Shown: positions 53,095-62,524, counted from the first letter of the stretch. The stretch is DNA of 64,000 nucleotides from JBMNMU01 sp050953505 (GCA_050953505.1 JBMNMU010000001.1:806001-870000); one strand, 5' to 3'. A program made the numbers and translations. The notes: generated by a model not told the origin, from the sequence alone.

Positions 53095-53878
53095 TATAAC
53101 ACTACCAACACCCCATAAAATACTGAAAGTAATTAAGGAAACCAATGCAGAATATACCTTTAGGGTTGCCTATGACGGGGAAACGGATCATGGACAGTTT
53201 TTCCAACTTTCTATACCAAAAGTAGGAGAGGCGCCTATTTCCGTCAGCGGTAAAGGCGAAGGCTGGGTAGAATTTACTATCAGAAAGGTTGGAAGACTTA
53301 CTGAAGGAATTTTTGGTTTGCAGCCTGGAGATATGTTATTCATGAGAGGGCCTTATGGAAACTCATTCCCAATAGAAAAATTTAAGGGTAAAGACTTGGT
53401 ATTTATAACTGGCGGAACAGGAATGTCACCGGTGCGAACAATGTTAAATCATTTCACAGAGCATCCGGAGGAAGTAAACTCCCTATATCTAATTGCCGGG
53501 TTTAAGGATGAAAACTGCGTTCTGTTTTGCGATGATCTAGAAAAATACAAATCATCAATCTGCAATACCATTTGCACACTAGACGATTCTCAAGTAGAAG
53601 GCTTTGAGACTGGGTTGGTGACTGCCCATATCAGCAAGATTCCTTTTAAGGACTTCGAGGATTATAATGTGGTTGTGGTGGGACCTCCCATCATGATGCA
53701 TTTTGCTGCAAAAGAATTATTAAAAAATGGCGTAGAGGAATCAAAGATTTGGCTATCCTTTGAAAGGAAAATGTCTTGCGCTGTAGGTAAGTGCGGACAC
53801 TGCAAAATTGATGAAACCTATGTGTGCTTAGAAGGCCCAGTATTTAATTACACAAAAGCAAAAGATTTACTAGACTAA
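53087..53878 (+). CDS. AsrB-like FAD/NAD(P)H oxidoreductase
   Basis: The 263-residue protein has a ferredoxin-reductase fold: an FAD-binding beta barrel (about 5-100), an NAD-binding GGTGMSPVRTML motif (about 112), and a [2Fe-2S] cluster at the C-terminus (CAVGKCGHCKID ... C). This is the AsrB plan, closely related to dihydroorotate dehydrogenase PyrK-type subunits. It should take electrons from NAD(P)H and pass them to the AsrA-like protein. It is the last gene of the operon, followed by a terminator. Confidence 0.88.
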   Translation: MNNITLPTPHKILKVIKETNAEYTFRVAYDGETDHGQFFQLSIPKVGEAPISVSGKGEGWVEFTIRKVGRLTEGIFGLQPGDMLFMRGPYGNSFPIEKFKGKDLVFITGGTGMSPVRTMLNHFTEHPEEVNSLYLIAGFKDENCVLFCDDLEKYKSSICNTICTLDDSQVEGFETGLVTAHISKIPFKDFEDYNVVVVGPPIMMHFAAKELLKNGVEESKIWLSFERKMSCAVGKCGHCKIDETYVCLEGPVFNYTKAKDLLD

Positions 53879-53915
53879 GTTAAGATCGTATTTATAACCC
53901 AAAGTCAAGATAAAA

Positions 53916-53966
53916 AGCCTGTCGGCGCATAGAAATTCTTTCTATGCATCGGCAGGCTCTTTTTTA
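53916..53966 (+). terminator. Terminator of the molybdoenzyme operon
   Basis: AGCCTGTCGGCGCATAGAAA near 53916-53935 pairs with TTCTATGCATCGGCAGGCT near 53939-53957 with one mismatch and a short loop, then a run of T. It is 38 bases past the last stop codon. Confidence 0.9.
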
Positions 53967-54040
53967 CTTCATCACATTTTACATTCACCTTCATATTATG
54001 AATTAATATATTAGCCAATTATTATATATGGAGGGAAATT

Positions 54041-54424
54041 ATGCAGGATAATTATTGGATGCCACAAATATCACCAGAGATGGAAGCCGAGGCTTGTTAC
54101 AGAATGGAATACCCTGAAATTTACTACATGATACAACCCTTTGTGCTTTCCACCTGTGACCAGATGGCAGGTTACATGATGCCAACCCGGGACGTGTTAG
54201 AGCGAATGACAGATGACATTTACCATGATGTTTGTGCCATGTACCCTGATTTAGCCGAATATGCACATGCATCGGACATGACAGTAAACCCCTATAGTGT
54301 AGACCCTACTATTGAAGCATCACAATTTGGAAGGGGTAGAGGACGCTTTAGACGCAGGGGAGTCCTTAGAGATATCATTGATATTCTCCTACTTAATGAA
54401 CTGTTCCGTAGAGTTAGGTTCTAG
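54041..54424 (+). CDS. Small protein of unknown function
   Basis: I do not recognise the 127-residue family with certainty. It has a Met/Tyr-rich N-terminal half (EYPEIYYMIQPFV) followed by an acidic region and a basic RGRGRFRRRG block, then a hydrophobic helix. ATG 54041 follows GGAGGG. Similar short Tyr/Met-rich proteins in clostridia are often found among spore-associated proteins, but this is only an impression. It is monocistronic between a terminator and the convergent deoD gene. Confidence 0.65.
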   Translation: MQDNYWMPQISPEMEAEACYRMEYPEIYYMIQPFVLSTCDQMAGYMMPTRDVLERMTDDIYHDVCAMYPDLAEYAHASDMTVNPYSVDPTIEASQFGRGRGRFRRRGVLRDIIDILLLNELFRRVRF

Positions 54425-54460
54425 GAATCCCATGGTACAAAAGTAGATATGATTATAAAG

Positions 54461-55165
54461 CTAGACGATGGTGTCTAATGCAATTTTCATCATATCAGTA
54501 AAAGTTTTTTCTCTTTCCTCAGCGGTGGTTTCTTCCCCAGTAATTAAGTGATTACTGATGGTCAGAATGCAGAGCGCTTTCGCACCCAAGTAGGCTGCAT
54601 TCATATAAAGAGCCGCCGCTTCCATTTCTACGGCAAGACAGCCCATCTTTGCCCAGCTTTTCCACCAGTTTTCAGGCAGCTCGTAAAATACATCTCCTGT
54701 ATGGATATTACCGGCATGTATTGGGATGCCAAGCTTGTCCGCAGAAGCCTTTGCTTTTAATAACAAATCAAAGTCTGCACAGGGAGCGTAGGTTCCGTTT
54801 AATTCAAAGGTATGAACATAATTAGAGTCTGTGGAAGCACCTACACCAAACACAATATCTCTAACCTTAACTTTTTCTTGGATGGATCCTGCAGAGCCAA
54901 TCCTGATAAGGTTTTGGACACCATAATCCTTAATGAGCTCCCAGCTGTAAATACCCATAGATGGCATACCCATACCTGTACCCTGAACAGAAACGGGTAC
55001 CCCCTTGTAGGTTCCTGTATAACCTAGCATCCCTCTAATTTCGTTATAACAATTGGGACTATCTAAAAAATTTTCAGCAATAAATTTTGCTCTCAAAGGA
55101 TCTCCCGGCAATAAGATAGATTCTGCGATTTCTCCTTTTTGAGCAGCATAAATATGTGCACTCAT
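54461..55165 (-). CDS. deoD: Purine nucleoside phosphorylase (DeoD type)
   Basis: The 234-residue protein matches hexameric DeoD: LPGDPLRAKFIAENFL near residue 19, RIGSAGSIQ near 87, and EMEAAALYMNA near 181, which holds the catalytic-site glutamates; HIGD-equivalent residues are also present. It cleaves purine (deoxy)ribonucleosides with phosphate. It complements pdp and deoB, which are 36 kb away. ATG 55165 follows TAGGAGGAATT. It is transcribed alone. Confidence 0.96.
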   Translation of the reverse strand: MSAHIYAAQKGEIAESILLPGDPLRAKFIAENFLDSPNCYNEIRGMLGYTGTYKGVPVSVQGTGMGMPSMGIYSWELIKDYGVQNLIRIGSAGSIQEKVKVRDIVFGVGASTDSNYVHTFELNGTYAPCADFDLLLKAKASADKLGIPIHAGNIHTGDVFYELPENWWKSWAKMGCLAVEMEAAALYMNAAYLGAKALCILTISNHLITGEETTAEEREKTFTDMMKIALDTIV

Positions 55166-55434
55166 AATTTGAATTCCTCCTATAGTATTTTTTACTTTAA
55201 TGGTCTAACGGTAGTATAACATAGCCTTCCCAAAAGATGGAATACCAGTCATAGAGAATTGTTATTTGTTAATAATATATTAGTGATTGACTTCTGGAAA
55301 TGATGGAATACTAAATATTGTTTACTTAGCAATTGGATTCATGTATTATTGTATAACATTGTTGTATGAATTAATTATCTCTTGAAATACCTTAGATTTC
55401 AGTTGCAAAGATCTCTGGCGAAGGAGTGGAACAT

Positions 55435-57189
55435 ATGAATCAGGATACTGTAAAGAAATTTTTTAGTAATAGACATATCTCTTCTTTGAAGGACATGCTA
55501 AATTCAAGTGTAGAGCTTTACAAAGGCAACACTGCTTTTTTGGTAAAGAAGGAGAAGGGAGGAGATTACTTTCACATAAAATACTCTCTTCTAAAAAATG
55601 ATGTAGACGCTTTAGGCACCAAGCTTCTTGATATGGGACTTAAAGATGCAAAGATTGCAATCGTTGGTGAAAACTGTTATGAGTGGATAGCCACCTATTT
55701 CTCCGTAATTAATGGAGTAGGTGTGGTGGTGCCATTAGATAAAGAATTATCTAAGGCGGAGATGCAATATTTTCTTAAGACCGCAGGCTGTAGAGCGGTA
55801 TTCTTTACAGAGGCCTATGAGGAGTGCTTTAACGACTTTGATATAGAGTATAAATTTAAAATGAAGGTCTATGGAGATCGAACAGATATAAGGGAAAGCG
55901 TATTAACATCACCTCCTCAAGATGGGTCAGTATTATGGGAAGAGCTGGTAGATGCAGGGGAGAAACTCTTGGCACAAGGGAATAAAACTTATATTTTAGC
56001 AACGATAGATCCTGATGTCATGGCAGCTATATTGTTCACTTCTGGTACTACTGGAGAGGCAAAAGGTGTTATGCTATCCCATAAAAATATAGCTTCTAAT
56101 ATTATGGATACTGGCAGTATGGCCTACATTACTCCTGAGGACAGAACCTTATCTATTCTGCCCATCCACCATACCTTTGAGTGTACCATGGGTATGCTGT
56201 TCGTTATTTATCGTGGGGCATCTACAGCCTTTTTTGAAGGATTGAAATATATAAATAGTAATCTCGCCGAAGCTCAGGCAACGGTATTGATTGGGGTACC
56301 ACTCATTTTTGAAAGCATCTATGCAAAGATATGGAAACAGGCTGAAAAGACCAGAAAAGCAGGAGCTTTGAGAAAAGCAATCAAATTAAATAAAAAGCTA
56401 AAAGCCTTGGGGATAGATAAGAGTAGGGTGTTATTTCGTAGTATCCATGAAAAATTTGGCGGGCGACTAAGACTTGTTATTTCCGGAGCAGCAGCTATAG
56501 ATCCTAATGTGGTAAGGGGCTTTGATGATATTGGAATTCGTATGCTTCAGGGGTATGGATTAACGGAATGCTCGCCCCTTGTAACAGGCACTGCAGAATA
56601 TAAAAATACCTATAAAAAGGCCGGTTCTGTTGGCATAGTTGTCAATAGCGGTGAGTTAAAGATTATTGATAAGGATGAAGACGGCATCGGTGAAGTTGTT
56701 TTCAAAGGGCCTAATGTGATGCTGGGGTATTATAATATGCCGGAAGAAACCAATAAGGTCATTAAGGATGGCTGGTTCCATACAGGGGACCTTGGTTTTG
56801 TGGACAAGGATGGATGGCTGTATCTCACTGGTAGAAAGAAAAACGTTATTGTAACGAAAACAGGAAAGAATATTTACCCTGAAGAGGTGGAGTATTTTAT
56901 CAATAAAAGTAAATATATCCAAGAAAGCATAGTCCACGGTATCGTAGAAGAGCGCACTAGCGACACCTTGGTCAGTGCTCAGGTGAGGCCGGATTATGAT
57001 GTGATATATGAAGAGTTTGGCGAGGAATTCGGTGAGGAAGAGGTACAGTCCCTTATTAAGAGAGTGATATCTGAGATTAATGATAAGCTACCTATTTATA
57101 AGCGAATCAGAAATTTTTCAGTTCGTAAGGATGAGTTCATTAAGACCACGACTAAGAAGATTCAAAGGCATAAGAATGTTGATAAGTAG
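55435..57189 (+). CDS. Long-chain acyl-CoA synthetase (AMP-forming)
   Basis: The 584-residue protein has the AMP-binding motif FTSGTTGEAKGVMLSHKN, then GYGLTECSPL, DGWFHTGDLG and the C-terminal K-containing GRKKNVIVTKTGKNIYPEE loop. These are the A3, A5, A7 and A8/A10 regions of fatty-acid CoA ligases. It activates long-chain fatty acids using ATP and CoA. ATG 55435 follows AAGGAG; an in-frame GTG at 55426 overlaps that site. No neighbouring fatty-acid genes are present. Confidence 0.92.
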   Translation: MNQDTVKKFFSNRHISSLKDMLNSSVELYKGNTAFLVKKEKGGDYFHIKYSLLKNDVDALGTKLLDMGLKDAKIAIVGENCYEWIATYFSVINGVGVVVPLDKELSKAEMQYFLKTAGCRAVFFTEAYEECFNDFDIEYKFKMKVYGDRTDIRESVLTSPPQDGSVLWEELVDAGEKLLAQGNKTYILATIDPDVMAAILFTSGTTGEAKGVMLSHKNIASNIMDTGSMAYITPEDRTLSILPIHHTFECTMGMLFVIYRGASTAFFEGLKYINSNLAEAQATVLIGVPLIFESIYAKIWKQAEKTRKAGALRKAIKLNKKLKALGIDKSRVLFRSIHEKFGGRLRLVISGAAAIDPNVVRGFDDIGIRMLQGYGLTECSPLVTGTAEYKNTYKKAGSVGIVVNSGELKIIDKDEDGIGEVVFKGPNVMLGYYNMPEETNKVIKDGWFHTGDLGFVDKDGWLYLTGRKKNVIVTKTGKNIYPEEVEYFINKSKYIQESIVHGIVEERTSDTLVSAQVRPDYDVIYEEFGEEFGEEEVQSLIKRVISEINDKLPIYKRIRNFSVRKDEFIKTTTKKIQRHKNVDK

Positions 57190-57252
57190 CAAATTTAGCG
57201 CAGATAAAAAGATTTTATGTCCACAGTTCCCATACCAAAGATTTAAGATTGA

Positions 57253-57376
57253 AAAGAGGGACAAAATGTTTTCGAAGCATAACGTGAAACCTCTTACCAA
57301 TTTCGATGCGTAGCGCCTTTAGGGCGCATAGTATCATAAAATTGGCGGGTTGCGCGAAAATATTTTGTCCCTCTTT
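57253..57376. repeat. 124-bp imperfect hairpin element
   Basis: Arms AAAGAGGGACAAAATGTTTTCG (57253-57274, shown shortened by motif) and its reverse complement at 57355-57376 differ at one base. Inner pairs include ACCAATTT / AAATTGG and GCGCC / GGCGC around TTTA. The element has no open reading frame. It lies between two convergent genes and may serve as their terminator or be a MITE-like unit. Confidence 0.65.
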
Positions 57377-57389
57377 CTGATGTTAACCT

Positions 57390-58328
57390 TTATTTGTGCG
57401 TGGTTCCGGCTTCTAAAAATGTCACTGTCTTATTTGTGGCATCTAGCCTGGTACGCACTCCCATAGGAAAAGAAATTTGAGGATAGATATGTCCTGCTCT
57501 AAAGTTATTAATGGTAGGCTTTTTAAAAGGACGAACAACCTCATTAAATATTTCAGTTAGTGTTAAATTATCCTCTGGTGGCACATCTGGATCACCACAA
57601 TTTGCCCATGTGCCAAGTATTATTCCGGCACAATCCTCAAATTTACCTGCTAGGGCTAGAGCAGTCAATCCTTTATCAATTCTATAATTCTTTTCATCTA
57701 CATCTTCTATAAAAAGTATTTTTCCTTTTGTATTAATTTCATAAGAGGAGCCTAATGTACCTGCAAGTAAAGACAGATTGCCACCGGTAATCAAACCTTC
57801 CGCCTGCCCGGGATAAATGGTTTCTATAGGCTCATCGGGAACACTTGGTGCCGCTCCCATGGCTTCTGAGGCAAAAATATTATCTGTTAGGCATTTTAGT
57901 GATAATGGATCTAAGGTATTCCAGCCTCTGGTAGGCATAGGTGAATGTAAGGTTACCAATTTACAGAGCTTGTTCAGCACTGTATGTAAGGCTGTGATAT
58001 CACTATAACCTAGTAATAACTTTGGATTTTTCTTTATGACTTTGTAATCTAGCATACTAAGGATTCGCATCAAACCATATCCGCCTCTCAGGCAAAATAT
58101 TCCCTTAATCTTATCATCTGCAAACGCAGCATTCAGGTCCATGGCTCTTGCAAAATCTTGACCCGCTAAATAGCCGTGCTTCATGGTACAGCTTGGATAA
58201 AGAACTGGTTCAAGGCCAATAAATCTGACAGATTCAATGGACAGCTCAAGTTTTTCCTCATCAACAGGGGAGGAGGGTGCTAGTAAAGCGACTTTGTCTC
58301 CTTTTTTCAAACATTTTGGTTTAATCAT
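57390..58328 (-). CDS. LD-carboxypeptidase (S66 family)
   Basis: The protein is 312 residues from ATG 58328 and matches MccF/LdcA. GYSDITALH holds the nucleophile Ser, EDVDEKNYRIDK the catalytic Glu, and FRAGHIYP the His. Family members cleave the LD-bond in peptidoglycan tetrapeptides or detoxify peptide antibiotics. The start is uncertain: the homologous N-terminus begins at ATG 58328, but the nearby AAGGAGG is about 30 bases too far upstream; a TTG at 58382 opens a longer frame. The odd spacing may mean a non-canonical start. Confidence 0.82.
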   Translation of the reverse strand: MIKPKCLKKGDKVALLAPSSPVDEEKLELSIESVRFIGLEPVLYPSCTMKHGYLAGQDFARAMDLNAAFADDKIKGIFCLRGGYGLMRILSMLDYKVIKKNPKLLLGYSDITALHTVLNKLCKLVTLHSPMPTRGWNTLDPLSLKCLTDNIFASEAMGAAPSVPDEPIETIYPGQAEGLITGGNLSLLAGTLGSSYEINTKGKILFIEDVDEKNYRIDKGLTALALAGKFEDCAGIILGTWANCGDPDVPPEDNLTLTEIFNEVVRPFKKPTINNFRAGHIYPQISFPMGVRTRLDATNKTVTFLEAGTTHK

Positions 58329-58561
58329 AATTTTTAACAAAAGCAGAAGCCTTTGTAATAACCTCCTTATTTTATTAAACAACCTTATTCAGGCGTGATA
58401 ATAATTTCCAATATTATTATATTACAGCTACAACAAAATAAAACCATTCTAATACCTTTGTTCATATTTATTGCCTCTAAGTAATATGATATTACAAATT
58501 ATTAGGGGACTAGGGCTGGAACGCGAAAGTTTAAGCTATAAATCAAAAGGGGGGCAGAAGT

Positions 58562-59740
58562 TTGATAGATTATGAAATAATTAATACCTTAGCTGATGAT
58601 ATTGAAGAATGGGCAGTGGTATTACGCAGACACTTTCATCGTTGGCCAGAGCTTGGGAATGATGAATATGTTACCTCTAGGAAAGTGATAGAGGAATTAG
58701 AATCCATTGGAATTGAGACATCTCGTGTCTTAGAAACAGGTGTGGTAGGAATCTTAAAGGGGGAAAAGCCCGGAAAAGTAATTGCTCTTCGTGCAGATAT
58801 GGATGGGCTTCCTATCGAAGAGACGACGGACTTGCCCTTTACATCTGAGAGAAGGGGGCTTATGCATGCCTGTGGTCATGATGTTCATATGGCTGTTTTG
58901 CTTGGAACTGCAAGGTTACTGGCAGAAATTAAAGAAAATATCCATGGTACGATAAAATTTATATTTCAACCTGCAGAAGAGACCAGCGGTGGGGCAGAGA
59001 GGATGATCGAAAAGGGGTGTCTTGATAATCCCAAGGTAGATTGCATACTAGGCATCCATGTGAAGCCAGATTTACCTGCTGGAACCATTGGTATAAAATA
59101 TGGTAAGGTTCATGCTGCTTCTGATACATTTAAAATAACTATAACAGGTAGCCAAAGCCATGGAGCTTATCCAGACAGAGGGGTTGATGCTATTTTAGCT
59201 GCCGCACAAGTGATAAACAATGGGCAAAGTATTATATCAAGAAATATAAGTCCTTTAAATTCTGCGGTGATTACTTTTGGCAAGATTCATGGAGGAGCTG
59301 CAATGAATATTATTGCAGACAAAGTTACTATTGAGGGAACAATCAGAGCTTTAGATATGTCTGCAAGAGAATATCTGAGAGAACGCCTTTGGCAAATCAC
59401 CAACCATACAGCAAAAAGCCTTAATGCATCTGCAAAAATTGAATTTACCGATGGCTATCATGCATTAATTAATGACAATTTAGTAGTAGATTTAATAAAA
59501 GAAGCTGTGGTATATGGTAGTACCGTAGATAAAGTAATAGAGCTACAAAATCCTTCTATGGGGGTTGAAGATTTTGCATTTTTCTTAGAGAAGGTTCCAG
59601 GGGCATTCTTTTTCTTGGGAAGTGGATATAAAAATAAAGACAATCCCGGTATCCATTCCGGAAATTTTGAAGTGGATGAGTCTTGTATTAAAACGGGAAT
59701 TCTTGCATGCAGTTTATCGGCATTGCAGCTGCTAGAGTAG
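58562..59740 (+). CDS. M20 family amidohydrolase
   Basis: The 392-residue protein has the M20 metal motif GHDVHM, the catalytic region PAEETSGGAERM, and the C-terminal dimerisation domain insert. It resembles N-acyl-L-amino-acid or hippurate hydrolases. It removes acyl groups from N-acylated amino acids or peptides in the cytoplasm. TTG 58562 follows AAAAGGGGGG and is the only start giving the usual N-terminus. It is monocistronic. Confidence 0.92.
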   Translation: MIDYEIINTLADDIEEWAVVLRRHFHRWPELGNDEYVTSRKVIEELESIGIETSRVLETGVVGILKGEKPGKVIALRADMDGLPIEETTDLPFTSERRGLMHACGHDVHMAVLLGTARLLAEIKENIHGTIKFIFQPAEETSGGAERMIEKGCLDNPKVDCILGIHVKPDLPAGTIGIKYGKVHAASDTFKITITGSQSHGAYPDRGVDAILAAAQVINNGQSIISRNISPLNSAVITFGKIHGGAAMNIIADKVTIEGTIRALDMSAREYLRERLWQITNHTAKSLNASAKIEFTDGYHALINDNLVVDLIKEAVVYGSTVDKVIELQNPSMGVEDFAFFLEKVPGAFFFLGSGYKNKDNPGIHSGNFEVDESCIKTGILACSLSALQLLE

Positions 59741-59908
59741 CAACTTTATTAAGGTATATATACTTACAAAGAAAAAGCAGATGGTATAAAGGGCGATCAA
59801 AAATCAAATCATGCCTGTAACCGGGAGACACGTGCCGGCCAAAGGCATGATTAATTCGTTTTCCTATTTGTGTGCATTTAACTTATGCACTGTGGGGACG
59901 GGTGAGAT

Positions 59909-60178
59909 TTACTCAGCTTTTGCATTATTGAATCTTTTTGTTAGTCTAGAAACCTTTCTAGAAGCTGCATTTTTATGGATAGTTCCTTTTGCTGCTGCTT
60001 GCATCAGTTTCTTTTCAGCTAATGCCAGCTTTTCTTTTGCAGTATCAAAATCTCCTGCAGCTATTGCGCTGTCAAAATTTTTGATAATTCCTTTCAGATG
60101 AGATTTAACTCTTCTGTTAGAAGCTGTCTTTTTAGCTATAACACGGATTCTTTTCTCTGCTGATTTAATATTTGCCAT
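59909..60178 (-). CDS. rpsT: 30S ribosomal protein S20
   Basis: The 89-residue basic helical protein starts MANIKSAEKRIRV and matches S20 from end to end. The longer upstream frame is spurious because GTGGGGTG precedes ATG 60178. The gene lies beside the gpr-spoIIP-lepA group as in other Firmicutes, transcribed in the opposite direction. Confidence 0.98.
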   Translation of the reverse strand: MANIKSAEKRIRVIAKKTASNRRVKSHLKGIIKNFDSAIAAGDFDTAKEKLALAEKKLMQAAAKGTIHKNAASRKVSRLTKRFNNAKAE

Positions 60179-60224
60179 TTTTTTCACCCCACTTTCGCAA
60201 AATATCGCAATATGAAGTATACAT

Positions 60225-60254
60225 GAATAGAATAAGAATAGCAAGGGGAAAATA
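60225..60254 (+). promoter_or_regulatory. Candidate forespore (sigma-F/G-like) promoter of gpr
   Basis: GAATA at 60225-60229 and GGGGAAAATA at 60245-60254 are 15 bases apart. The -10 fits the Bacillus sigma-F/G pattern GGnnAnAnTR completely; the -35 differs from GYATA at one base. It is about 80 bases upstream of the gpr start. Confidence 0.5.
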
Positions 60255-60337
60255 GAAAAAAGAACCATATAAATAATGTATTTTCAATGATAAACCAAAT
60301 GAATTCTACTACAAGAGAAAAGGGAGGCAAAAAACCG

Positions 60338-61228
60338 ATGAAATTTAGGACAGACTTAGCTATAGAAAATAAAGAAATGTATGATTCCGAAAATAAAGGT
60401 AGAAATATTGAAATCCCAGGGGTAGAGGTGGAAACGGATACTTACGAGGAAGAGGTTCGTGTTACAAGGATAAAAATAACCGACGATTATGGAAGCAATA
60501 TTATGTCAAAGCCCATTGGAAATTATATCACTCTTGAAGTTGATGGTGTTATTGATGGTCCTGATGAATTAAAAGAAAAAGTTGCAAAGGCACTTGCAAG
60601 GGAGCTACAACAGCTCATACATTTTCATTATAGTCTGAAGGTGTTGATTATAGGATTGGGGAATGATAAGGTCACACCCGATGCTTTGGGTCCCCAAACT
60701 GTATCAAAAGTAAAGGTTACAAGACAATATTTCTTGATGTTTGATGCAGATGGTGATGATGAAATGTCTTGTGTCAGTGGATTTATTCCTGGGGTCATGG
60801 GATCAACGGGTATGGAAACTGCAGAGCTAATAAGGAGTGCTGCTGAAATTGCAAAGCCCGACGTTATTATAGCGGTAGATGCATTAGCCTCACGACATAT
60901 TGAAAGAATAAACACTACTATCCAGATCAGCGATACGGGAATCGCCCCAGGTTCAGGTACAGGAAACATGAGGAAGGAGCTTAATGAAAAAACCCTTGGA
61001 GTGAAGGTTATTGCATTAGGTGTGCCCACGGTGATTGATTCAAGAACCTTAATTTTGGATACTTTATCCAAGTATATAACTGACCCTATGGCAGCAGAAA
61101 ATTATTTAGAGCAAAAGGGGCATGACATGATTGTTACTTCTTCAGATATTGACCAGGTCATACACGATTTTTCAGGAATAATTGCAAACGGAATTAATAT
61201 AACGCTACATCCAGGCATATACTCTTAG
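60338..61228 (+). CDS. gpr: Germination protease (spore protease GPR)
   Basis: The 296-residue protein starts KFRTDLAIE, the auto-processing site of the GPR zymogen, then shows VLIIGLGNDKVTPDALGP and SGFIPGVMGSTGMETAE, which hold catalytic residues, and DALASRHIERINTTIQISD. It degrades small acid-soluble spore proteins at germination. ATG 60338 follows AAAGGGAGG; the upstream frame adds an unsupported N-terminus. It is followed by spoIIP as in Bacillus. Confidence 0.97.
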   Translation: MKFRTDLAIENKEMYDSENKGRNIEIPGVEVETDTYEEEVRVTRIKITDDYGSNIMSKPIGNYITLEVDGVIDGPDELKEKVAKALARELQQLIHFHYSLKVLIIGLGNDKVTPDALGPQTVSKVKVTRQYFLMFDADGDDEMSCVSGFIPGVMGSTGMETAELIRSAAEIAKPDVIIAVDALASRHIERINTTIQISDTGIAPGSGTGNMRKELNEKTLGVKVIALGVPTVIDSRTLILDTLSKYITDPMAAENYLEQKGHDMIVTSSDIDQVIHDFSGIIANGINITLHPGIYS

Positions 61229-61322
61229 TATTGCAGAATTACTACAGCTAACATTCTGTCCTGAGCAGGACAAAATGCGAGCTAAGATTACAAAAGCCTT
61301 ATTTAAGAATCTATGGTTTACT

Positions 61323-61354
61323 TTGCAAATCGCTTAACTGTAAGCGATTTGCAA
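61323..61354 (+). terminator. Inverted repeat between gpr and spoIIP
   Basis: A perfect 14-bp stem (TTGCAAATCGCTTA and its complement, 61323-61336 and 61341-61354) with loop ACTG. The tail is not T-rich, so it may be a weak terminator, a processing site or a protein-binding site. Confidence 0.5.
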
Positions 61355-61387
61355 TTCTACGTAAACAGCAGTGGAGGGTTTGATTTT

Positions 61388-62500
61388 ATGTACCGAAAAC
61401 GATGGGGATCACGGAGTAGCAGGGGACTAACCCCAGGTAAAATAGCATTACTTGCTTTAACATTTTGGGTAGTTTCAGGGCTAGTCATGGTTGCATTTAT
61501 CAGCTCAAATACAAAAGATGTGGCAGAAGGCAGTGAAGGAATCGGCAAGATGTACATAGGAAACATTTTTCCTACTATTAGCAGAGGTGCTAAATATGAG
61601 TCAAGGGCAGCTGGGTCAATGGCGCTTCGTACGGGGGAAAGTGGCATTGGTACAGATGATGTCAACCTGAATGGCACAGATTTAGAGAATAAAAAAGACA
61701 GTAGTAATATATTCAAATCTATGCTGGGCAATATGTTTCCAGTAGCTCAGGTTTTAGATGATGATTTGGCAGAGGAGGATCCAGGAATCAATTTTGCAGA
61801 ACAGGACACCATTAATAAAGATGGTAAAGAAGGAATATTGCCTGAAAACTCAATTGTACAGACAACCCCTCGTCCACCATCTGCAAATATTGACTTTACA
61901 AAGCCCGTTGTTATTATCTATCACACCCACGCAACGGAGTCCTATCAGCCAGTATCAGAAGGAAATTTCCACACCTTAGAGGAATATGGCACTGTGCGAG
62001 AGGTGGGCAACGTGATGGCAGCAGAGCTGGAGGCAAAGGGAATACAAGTCATTCATGATAAAACCATTCATGACTATCCATCCTACAGTAAATCCTACAG
62101 TCGTTCGTTAGAAACTGTTAAAACTCTAATGGGGAATAATGAATCTACGAAGATCATCATTGACTTACATAGAGACGCAGCCGCTTATACCGGTAATAAC
62201 CCTAAAGTTGTGAAAATCAATAATGAGGATGTGGCTCAGTACAGCTTAGTAGTTGGAACAGGAAACCCAAATGTGGAAGCCTTACGTACTTTTGCAGGCT
62301 ATATTAATTCAAAGGCAGAAGAAATGTATCCAGGATTAGCCGGTAGGATTATTGAAAAAGAATATAAATTTAACCAGCACGTATCTGATTATCATTTGCT
62401 CCTAGAAGCTGGTAATAACGAGAATACTATTGACCAGGCGAAGCGGCTAGGGAAGTGCTTTGCAAACGTACTTGCTGAGGCCATTAAAGAAATACAATAA
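61388..62500 (+). CDS. spoIIP: Stage II sporulation protein P
   Basis: The 370-residue protein has an N-terminal membrane segment (about 20-40), a low-complexity linker and the SpoIIP amidase/endopeptidase domain from about residue 170. VVIIYHTHATESYQP carries metal-binding His residues, and KIIIDLHRDA follows. It degrades septal peptidoglycan during engulfment with SpoIID and SpoIIM. ATG 61388 follows GTGGAGGG. It is followed by a YqxA-like gene with a 24-base gap. Confidence 0.95.
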   Translation: MYRKRWGSRSSRGLTPGKIALLALTFWVVSGLVMVAFISSNTKDVAEGSEGIGKMYIGNIFPTISRGAKYESRAAGSMALRTGESGIGTDDVNLNGTDLENKKDSSNIFKSMLGNMFPVAQVLDDDLAEEDPGINFAEQDTINKDGKEGILPENSIVQTTPRPPSANIDFTKPVVIIYHTHATESYQPVSEGNFHTLEEYGTVREVGNVMAAELEAKGIQVIHDKTIHDYPSYSKSYSRSLETVKTLMGNNESTKIIIDLHRDAAAYTGNNPKVVKINNEDVAQYSLVVGTGNPNVEALRTFAGYINSKAEEMYPGLAGRIIEKEYKFNQHVSDYHLLLEAGNNENTIDQAKRLGKCFANVLAEAIKEIQ

Positions 62501-62524
62501 AGATAAAAAGGAAGTGAACAAAAG

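Noticed and set aside
52036..53878. Anaerobic sulfite reductase operon
   Set aside because: No AsrC (sirohaem) gene follows; the AsrB gene is closed by a terminator.
55166..55434. Promoter for the acyl-CoA synthetase
   Set aside because: Several weak -10-like AT boxes are present, but none has a matching -35 at a proper distance.
59811..60101. 96-residue plus-strand open frame
   Set aside because: It is antisense to rpsT, which is unmistakable.
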